Origin: Hymenobacter monticola
Lineage (GTDB): Bacteria > Bacteroidota > Bacteroidia > Cytophagales > Hymenobacteraceae
Assembly (NCBI RefSeq): GCF_022811645.1
Contig: NZ_CP094534.1
Coordinates: 1,488,001-1,552,000, forward strand
Direction of reading: 5' to 3'
DNA: 64,000 nucleotides
This document shows positions 58,795-64,000 of the stretch, in pieces. Numbering within the stretch: the first letter of the stretch is position 1; the number at the start of each line of letters is the position of its first letter. The translations under genes and the position numbers were made by a program. Below the pieces are notes generated by a model. That model worked only from the letters and a program-made list of their open reading frames with translations, searched no databases and was not told the DNA's origin.

Positions 58795-60630
58795 CTATTC
58801 CACCGTCACCGATTTGGCGAGGTTGCGGGGCTGGTCCACGTTGCAGCCGCGCAACACGGCAATGTGGTAGCTCAGCAGCTGCAGCGGAACCACCGACACG
58901 AGCGGCATCAGCACTTCGCTGGTGTGAGGCACCTCAATCACGAATTCGGCCATGGCCGGAATCACTTTGTCGCCTTCGCTCACCACGGCAATGATGCGGC
59001 CTTTGCGCGCCTTCACTTCCTGGATGTTGCTTACTACCTTCTCGTAAGAGCTGTCGCGGGTGGCGATTACCACCATCGGCATGTTCTCGTCGATGAGGGC
59101 GATGGGGCCGTGCTTCATCTCCGCAGCGGGGTAACCCTCGGCGTGGATGTAGCTGATTTCTTTGAGCTTCAGCGCGCCTTCCAGGGCTACCGGGAAGTTG
59201 TAGCCGCGGCCCAGGTACAGGAAGTTGGTGGCGTCCTTAAACTCCTCGGCAATCTCGCGGATTTGAGCATCCAGCTCCAGTGCCTTGGTCACCTTAGCCG
59301 GAATGGTGTCCAGTTCCACCATCAACTCGCGCAGCTTGGTGTCGGTGAGGGTGCCGCGCTTCTGGCCCATAATCATGGCCAGCAGCGTGAGCACCGTTAC
59401 CTGAGCCGTAAAGGCTTTGGTGGAAGCCACCCCAATTTCGGGGCCGGCGTGGGTGTAGGCGCCGGCGTCGGTGGCGCGGGCAATGCTGCTGCCCACCACG
59501 TTGCACACGCCGAAGATGGTAGCGCCCTTGCTCTTGGCCAGTTCGATGGCCGCCAGCGTGTCGGCCGTTTCGCCGCTCTGCGAGATGGCAATCACGATGT
59601 CGCGCTCCGTGATAATCGGGTTGCGGTAACGGAATTCCGAGGCGTATTCCACTTCCACCGGAATGCGGGCCAGGTCCTCAATCAGGTACTCGGCCACCAG
59701 GCCGGCGTGCCAGCTTGTGCCGCAGGCCACGATGATGATGCGCTGGGCATTCACAAACTTTTGCTCGTAGGCCCGGATGCCACCCATGTTCAAGTGGCTG
59801 GCGCCCAGTTCCAAGCGGCCGCGCATGGAGTCGAGAATCGAGCGCGGCTGCTCGAAAATTTCCTTCAGCATGAAGTGCGGGTAGCCGCCCTTTTCAATGC
59901 TGTCTAGTTCCATTTCCAGCTTCTGGATGTAGGGCGTCTGGCTCACGTCCTCTTTCGAGCGGATATCCAGCTGACCATCGCGAATCACCACAATTTCGTA
60001 GTCGTTCACATACACCACTTCGTTGGTATATTCAATGATGGGCGTGGCGTCGGAGGCAATGAAAAATTCGCCTTCGCCAATGCCAATCACCATCGGCGAG
60101 CCCTTGCGGGCCGCAATGAGTTGGTTGGGCGCATCCTTGCTGAGCACCACAATGGCGTAGGCGCCCACCACTTCGTGCAGGGCCAAACGCACGGCTTCTT
60201 CCAGCGAGCAGCTGTTCTGCTTCTGAATTTCCTCAATCAGGTTCACGAAAACTTCCGTGTCCGTGTCGGAATGGAACACGTGGCCTTGCTGTTGCAAGTG
60301 CGTTTTCAGCGCGGCGTAGTTTTCAATGATGCCGTTGTGAATGATGGCAATGCGCTCCGACGTAGAGTAGTGCGGGTGAGCATTCTCGTCGTTGGGCTCG
60401 CCGTGCGTGGCCCAGCGGGTGTGGCCCATGCCCACGGTGGCATGGGTGTCTTTCTCGGCAATGTAGGACTCCAGGTCGCTCACTTTGCCCTTCTTCTTGT
60501 ACACATTAAGGTCGCCGTTGAGCAGCGCGACGCCAGCGGAATCGTAGCCGCGGTATTCGAGGCGGTGTAGACCTTTGAGAATGATGGGGCAGGCCTCGCG
60601 ATGGCCCAGATAAGCAACAATGCCGCACAT
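58795..60630 (-). CDS. glmS: Glutamine--fructose-6-phosphate aminotransferase (isomerizing)
   Basis: 611 residues. GlmS makes glucosamine-6-phosphate, the first committed step to UDP-GlcNAc for peptidoglycan and lipopolysaccharide. The glutaminase domain starts with MCGIVAYLGHREACPIILKG, where Cys2 is the nucleophile after Met removal, followed by GMGHTRWATHGEPNDENAHP. Two SIS domains follow with CGTSWHAGLVAEYLIEDLAR, SQSGETADTLAAIELAKSKG, LYLGRGYNFPVALEGALKLK and PRNLAKSVTVE at the C-terminus. The start at 60630 is required for Cys2. No glmS riboswitch is seen upstream, as expected outside Firmicutes. Confidence 0.96.
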   Translation of the reverse strand: MCGIVAYLGHREACPIILKGLHRLEYRGYDSAGVALLNGDLNVYKKKGKVSDLESYIAEKDTHATVGMGHTRWATHGEPNDENAHPHYSTSERIAIIHNGIIENYAALKTHLQQQGHVFHSDTDTEVFVNLIEEIQKQNSCSLEEAVRLALHEVVGAYAIVVLSKDAPNQLIAARKGSPMVIGIGEGEFFIASDATPIIEYTNEVVYVNDYEIVVIRDGQLDIRSKEDVSQTPYIQKLEMELDSIEKGGYPHFMLKEIFEQPRSILDSMRGRLELGASHLNMGGIRAYEQKFVNAQRIIIVACGTSWHAGLVAEYLIEDLARIPVEVEYASEFRYRNPIITERDIVIAISQSGETADTLAAIELAKSKGATIFGVCNVVGSSIARATDAGAYTHAGPEIGVASTKAFTAQVTVLTLLAMIMGQKRGTLTDTKLRELMVELDTIPAKVTKALELDAQIREIAEEFKDATNFLYLGRGYNFPVALEGALKLKEISYIHAEGYPAAEMKHGPIALIDENMPMVVIATRDSSYEKVVSNIQEVKARKGRIIAVVSEGDKVIPAMAEFVIEVPHTSEVLMPLVSVVPLQLLSYHIAVLRGCNVDQPRNLAKSVTVE

Positions 60631-60664
60631 GGCAGGAAGGGTTAAATTCGGAAAAAAGAAAAGC

Positions 60665-60691
60665 AAAAATGGCCAGAAGCATTCACTGGCC
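60665..60691 (-). terminator. Terminator of the DUF4270 gene
   Basis: On the minus strand GGCCAG (60691-60686) pairs with CTGGCC (60676-60671), followed by ATTTTTGC. It separates the DUF4270 operon from glmS. Confidence 0.8.
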
Positions 60692-60707
60692 CCGCCGCAG
60701 GCCGGCG

Positions 60708-62258
60708 TTACCGCTGACGCGAGTAGTACACGCGCAGGCGGATGTTGTTGGCATCGAGCGCCGCCCGGTTCAACGATAAGTTACTCAGGGTTCGGATGTT
60801 GGGCGTTAGCACCAAGTACTTCGCCTTCGTGGCCGGGTCGCTGTACAGGTAGTTTTGCAGGAACGAAGTAATGGGAATGGTGTAAGACGACTGCCCGCTG
60901 GCGTCCGCCAACACCCCCGCGGCCGGGTAGCCCGTGCCCAAGGGGTTTTGACCGTCGGCCTGCACTACTCTATCAACCGACAAAAAGTTTACCGTACGCT
61001 GCAAAATTGAATTATTGGCGTCCGTTTCCACCCCAAACAGCTGGAGCGGGCTGCTGTATAACACGTTGGTATACGGCTTGATGGGCACCAGCAACTCGGC
61101 CCTGTTGATAACCACGCCGCTGGTGTCGTTCGATTGAGTGAGGGATTTCAGCGTGATGCGCCCCTGCAGGGTGAGGCGCGTGCTCAGGCCCGTGCCCTCC
61201 TGAACGTAGCTGGTGCCACTCAGTGCCGCCGCTGGCACGGCCCCGGAAGGGGCCGCCAGTGCCGCCAGCGCCGGGGGCAGCACGTTGGCGATGGTGGTAA
61301 AGTAGCGCGGGTCACGCGACGATGCCAGCCCCATGCCGCTGTAGGTCGGGCCGAAGTAAATGGAATAAACGTGCCTCGGGTTTCGGACGCCAGGAATGTG
61401 GTAATACACCACAATGCGCGACTTATAGCCCTTGCTGAAGCTCACGATGCTGCCGGCATGGGCGGCATTGGGCAGAACGGCAATGCCTTTCAGCCTCGTG
61501 TCGAGCTGGGTCTGCGAAAACCCGGCGGTCTTCAGGTCACTAAACAAAACGTCGGCAAACGCCGAGGGCACGGCGGATACGGCCGGCCGGGTGCCGCTGG
61601 CGGGCACAGCTGTGCGCTGTAGCAGCAGGCGCACCGTGGGGTCGGGCACGATGGTGGTCACGGCCGGCGTGGCGGCCCTAGTGGTGGTCGCCGTATCGCC
61701 CGGCGTCACTATCTGCACTTGCCTGCGGTCGAGGCGGCTGGTCAGGTTTAGGCCCAAAGGCGTCGGGTCCAGCGCTACCGTGCTGTTGCTGTCGTAGCCC
61801 GACTGCCGCTCGTCGAGCGGAGCCACCAGCTTGAATACATCGAACCGCACCGGCGTTGCCGTGCTGCCGTACACGCGGTCGAACCCCGCCACCAGCACCA
61901 CCGAGTCGAGCAGGGGAGAGGTGAAGCTAGCGGGCAGCGAATCGCTCGGAATCCCGTTGCTGGCCCTCACAACGGTGTTGACGCCGGCGGCGTCGATGAC
62001 ATTGGAATAAAAGCCGGCCGTGGTGGTCCCGGCCACGTTGTCGGCCAGGCGGCCCACCAGGAAATTGCTGGCCTTGAGGGTTTGCACCGGCGAGAGGCGC
62101 ACGGTGGCCACTTCCAGCGGAATGTCTTTGTAGGTGGTGTTGACGGCCGTTGTTTCCGGCAAATCCACGTTCAGGTCGGTGCCTTTGTCGCAGCCGGCGA
62201 GCGCCGCCAGGGCGGCCACGGCTACGAGGGGCGCACAGCGGCTAGTTAGCCAATTCAT
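60708..62258 (-). CDS. DUF4270 family lipoprotein
   Basis: 516 residues with a lipoprotein leader LVAVAALAALAGCDKGTDLN (Cys about 23). The DUF4270 pattern is visible: an N-terminal VDLPETTAVNTTYKDIPLEV, then segments with LVGRLADNVAGTTTAGFYSN, LLDSVVLVAGFDRVYG, the repeat-like strand YKSRIVVYYHIPG, VVINRAELLVPIKPY and C-terminal FLQNYLYSDPATKAKYLVLT. Predicted beta-rich surface or periplasmic lipoprotein. Its start overlaps the end of the glycogen synthase N-domain gene by 17 bases, which shows translational coupling. The order panC, glycogen-synthase-like, DUF4270 is conserved in Bacteroidota as far as I know. Confidence 0.83.
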   Translation of the reverse strand: MNWLTSRCAPLVAVAALAALAGCDKGTDLNVDLPETTAVNTTYKDIPLEVATVRLSPVQTLKASNFLVGRLADNVAGTTTAGFYSNVIDAAGVNTVVRASNGIPSDSLPASFTSPLLDSVVLVAGFDRVYGSTATPVRFDVFKLVAPLDERQSGYDSNSTVALDPTPLGLNLTSRLDRRQVQIVTPGDTATTTRAATPAVTTIVPDPTVRLLLQRTAVPASGTRPAVSAVPSAFADVLFSDLKTAGFSQTQLDTRLKGIAVLPNAAHAGSIVSFSKGYKSRIVVYYHIPGVRNPRHVYSIYFGPTYSGMGLASSRDPRYFTTIANVLPPALAALAAPSGAVPAAALSGTSYVQEGTGLSTRLTLQGRITLKSLTQSNDTSGVVINRAELLVPIKPYTNVLYSSPLQLFGVETDANNSILQRTVNFLSVDRVVQADGQNPLGTGYPAAGVLADASGQSSYTIPITSFLQNYLYSDPATKAKYLVLTPNIRTLSNLSLNRAALDANNIRLRVYYSRQR

Positions 62259-63054
62259 TGTACAGCGCTAGGTAAGAAGAGTGCAGGTTTTCATCGGTGG
62301 CTACCTGGCTGAGCTTGTGGTTGAGGGCGTATTCGTGGAACATGCCGTTCATGTTTTCGCTGAAGTCCTCGTCGGACCGCACCACGGTGTCGGCATATTC
62401 CATGCCCATTTTGATGAAGCCGCTGAAATCGGCCGACTTCAGCGAGGCCAGCATCTGGTCGTCGATGTCGAGCATCTTCGCTTTCTCCAGAATGTTGCCC
62501 TCGAATTTGTCGTTGAACTCGTTGTTGTAAATCGAGAACACCGACTTGGCGTCCTTGAACACCGGGTCTTTCTTGTAGGTCGTTTTCAGGTACAGCGGAA
62601 TCAAACCGGTCATCCAGTCGGAGCAGTGTACGATGTTGGGCGACCAGCCCAGCTTCTTCACCGTTTCGAGCACGCCCTTGCAGAAGAAGATGGCGCGCTC
62701 GTCGTTGTCGGCGTAAAACTTGTCGTTTTTGTCGACCAGGGCCGACTTGCGGTGGAAGTAATCCTCGTTGTCGATGAAATAAACCTGCAGTTTGGCCGTC
62801 GGGATAGAAGCTACCTTGATAACCAGCGGCTTTTCGTCGTCGCCCACGGCAATGTTGATGCCGGAGAGGCGCACCACTTCGTGCAGCCGGTTTTTGCGTT
62901 CGTTGATGATGCCAAAACGCGGCACGAAAATGCGAATTTCGCAGCCCATCTCCTGCATGCTGGCGGGTAGGCGCCGGAGCATTTCAGCTACTTTCGTAGT
63001 CTGCAGAAACGGGTCGATTTCGGTGGCCGCGTAAAGGATTCGTAGCTTCGACAT
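62242..63054 (-). CDS. Glycogen/starch synthase N-terminal domain protein (GT5-like, truncated)
   Basis: 270 residues that match only the N-terminal GT-B half of GlgA: LRILYAATEIDPFLQTTKVA, EMLRRLPASMQEMGCEIRIF, VPRFGIINERKNRLHE, YFIDNEDYFHRKSALVDKND and PNIVHCSDWMTGLIPLYLKT. The usual KTGGLADV loop that binds ADP-glucose is changed to a TTKVAEM-like form, and the C-terminal catalytic half is missing. So it is not a normal glycogen synthase. Its place between panC and DUF4270 is a conserved arrangement, and a regulatory or binding role is possible. It has a clear promoter at 63100-63130. Confidence 0.85.
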   Translation of the reverse strand: MSKLRILYAATEIDPFLQTTKVAEMLRRLPASMQEMGCEIRIFVPRFGIINERKNRLHEVVRLSGINIAVGDDEKPLVIKVASIPTAKLQVYFIDNEDYFHRKSALVDKNDKFYADNDERAIFFCKGVLETVKKLGWSPNIVHCSDWMTGLIPLYLKTTYKKDPVFKDAKSVFSIYNNEFNDKFEGNILEKAKMLDIDDQMLASLKSADFSGFIKMGMEYADTVVRSDEDFSENMNGMFHEYALNHKLSQVATDENLHSSYLALYNELAN

Positions 63055-63099
63055 AAGGAATTATTGAAGAGAATGGGACAAGGCCATACTATGGGTGCA

Positions 63100-63130
63100 C
63101 AAAATTAAACAATTTTGAGCGGAAAATCAA
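63100..63130 (-). promoter_or_regulatory. Promoter of the glycogen-synthase-like and DUF4270 genes
   Basis: On the minus strand TTG (63130-63128), 20 bases, TAATTTTG (63107-63100), a complete match. The ATG at 63054 is 45 bases downstream. Confidence 0.7.
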
Positions 63131-63170
63131 TACAACACGCCCCGGGCCTCGCCCAATGCCTCCCTTCTCT

Positions 63171-64000
63171 ATGCAGATACTAACAACTGCCGCTGCGTTG
63201 CATGCCTACACCGAACAAGCCCGCCAAGCCGGCCAGCGCGTGGGCCTGGTGCCCACCATGGGCGCTTTGCACGACGGCCACCTGCAACTGGTGCAAGCCG
63301 CCCGCGCCGCCTGCGACGTGGTGGTAGCCAGCATCTTTGTGAACCCCACGCAGTTTAACAACGCCGAGGACTTCCGCCTCTACCCGCGGGTGCCGGAGGC
63401 CGATGCGGCCCTGCTGGGGCCGGCCGGCTGCACGGCCCTGTTTGCGCCTTCGGTGGAAGAAATGTACCCCCGCCCTGCGGTGCTGCGGTTTGACTTCGGC
63501 GACCTGGAGCGGGTGATGGAAGGCGCGCACCGCCCCGGCCATTTCAACGGCGTGGCCACGGTGGTGAGCAAATTATTTCACATGGCGCGGCCCCACCAGG
63601 CTTTTTTTGGCCAGAAGGACTGGCAGCAGGTCGCCATCATCCGGCAACTCGTGGCCGACTTATCATTTGACCTCGAAATTGTGACCTGCCCCACCATTCG
63701 GGAAGCCGACGGGCTGGCCATGTCCTCGCGCAACCGCCGCCTCGACGCCACCGCCCGCGCTGTGGCGCCGCTGCTGCACCGGGTGCTGGAAACGGCCGCC
63801 GCGCAAGTGCGCCAGGGCGTGCCGCCTACGCAGGTGAAAGCCGCTGCTGATGCCGCCCTGGCCGCCGAGCCGCTCCTGACGCCCGAGTACGTGGAAGTGG
63901 CCGACGCCGAAACCCTGCAGCCGCTGGACGCCTATGTGCCCGGCCGCGCCGTGGTGCTGTGCCTGGCGGCCCACCTGGGCGGCGTGCGCCTGATTGATAA
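63171..64000 (+). CDS. panC: Pantothenate synthetase (3' end outside window)
   Basis: PanC joins pantoate and beta-alanine using ATP in coenzyme A synthesis. The frame begins with ATG at 63171 (MQILTTAAALHAYTEQARQA) and runs to the window edge without a stop, so only the last few residues may be missing; 276 codons are visible. Motifs: VPTMGALHDGHLQLV (the HxGH nucleotide-binding motif), ASIFVNPTQFNNAEDFRLYP, HFNGVATVVSKLFHMARPHQ, FFGQKDWQQVAIIRQL and TIREADGLAMSSRNRRL. All catalytic residues are present. It is divergent from the glycogen-synthase-like gene. Confidence 0.94.
   Translation, partial: MQILTTAAALHAYTEQARQAGQRVGLVPTMGALHDGHLQLVQAARAACDVVVASIFVNPTQFNNAEDFRLYPRVPEADAALLGPAGCTALFAPSVEEMYPRPAVLRFDFGDLERVMEGAHRPGHFNGVATVVSKLFHMARPHQAFFGQKDWQQVAIIRQLVADLSFDLEIVTCPTIREADGLAMSSRNRRLDATARAVAPLLHRVLETAAAQVRQGVPPTQVKAAADAALAAEPLLTPEYVEVADAETLQPLDAYVPGRAVVLCLAAHLGGVRLID

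Noticed and set aside
60631..60707. glmS riboswitch
   Set aside because: The short gap upstream of glmS holds only a terminator hairpin; no ribozyme-like structure is visible.

Overview
The window looks like chromosomal DNA of a Hymenobacter-like member of the Bacteroidota (Cytophagales). The evidence is high GC coding sequence, type IX secretion (T9SS) C-terminal sorting domains, several TonB-dependent receptors, a bacillithiol-type reductase, DUF1800/DUF1501 and DUF4270 proteins, and promoters of the Bacteroidota type (TTG, 18-23 bases, TAnnTTTG) with almost no Shine-Dalgarno sequences. I found no rRNA, tRNA, CRISPR array, prophage or intact insertion sequence. This is ordinary chromosome with an unusual number of intergenic palindromic repeats.

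Layout. 1-7.8 kb: end of a TPR protein, a tiny membrane protein, recJ, a DoxX-like protein, an acyl-CoA dehydrogenase, an AraC-type regulator, a Ser/Gly-rich membrane protein, a HExxH protein and an NlpC/P60 hydrolase. 8-17.6 kb: the DUF1800-DUF1501 secretion module, a small membrane protein, two secreted multi-TonB_C proteins, a penicillin-acylase-like hydrolase and an RlpA/SPOR protein. 17.9-27.9 kb: DUF72, a GDSL esterase, DUF4286, DUF6526, a macroglobulin-plug fusion, an MFS transporter, a cation diffusion facilitator, a GldM-like secreted protein and clpP. 28-38 kb: an ECF sigma factor with a small partner, a T9SS-exported delta-60-repeat protein, and a metal-uptake locus (two ZnuD-like TonB receptors, a lipoprotein, a small His-containing exported protein).

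38-50 kb: a STAS-like protein, htpG with a palindromic control region, a di-heme peroxidase fused to an imelysin-like domain, a PhoX-like phosphatase, a methyltransferase, a YpdA-type flavoprotein, a lipocalin-like lipoprotein, and a FadL porin paired with an SGNH lipoprotein hydrolase. 50-64 kb: lptB, a GH3-family enzyme, an AIM24/TIGR00266 protein, a MORN-repeat lipoprotein, gltX, an erythromycin-esterase-like protein, ridA, glmS, DUF4270, a glycogen-synthase N-domain protein and the start of panC.

The most distinctive feature is at least twelve long inverted repeats (arms about 23-40 bp, total 70-165 bp) that sit only between genes. They fall into several unrelated sequence families with a common architecture. 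Some supply the stop codon of a neighbouring gene, one fills almost all of a divergent promoter region, and one family lies only between convergent genes, immediately after stop codons. A second theme is a TAnnTTTG promoter box only 4-5 bases before the start codon of several genes, which predicts leaderless mRNAs.
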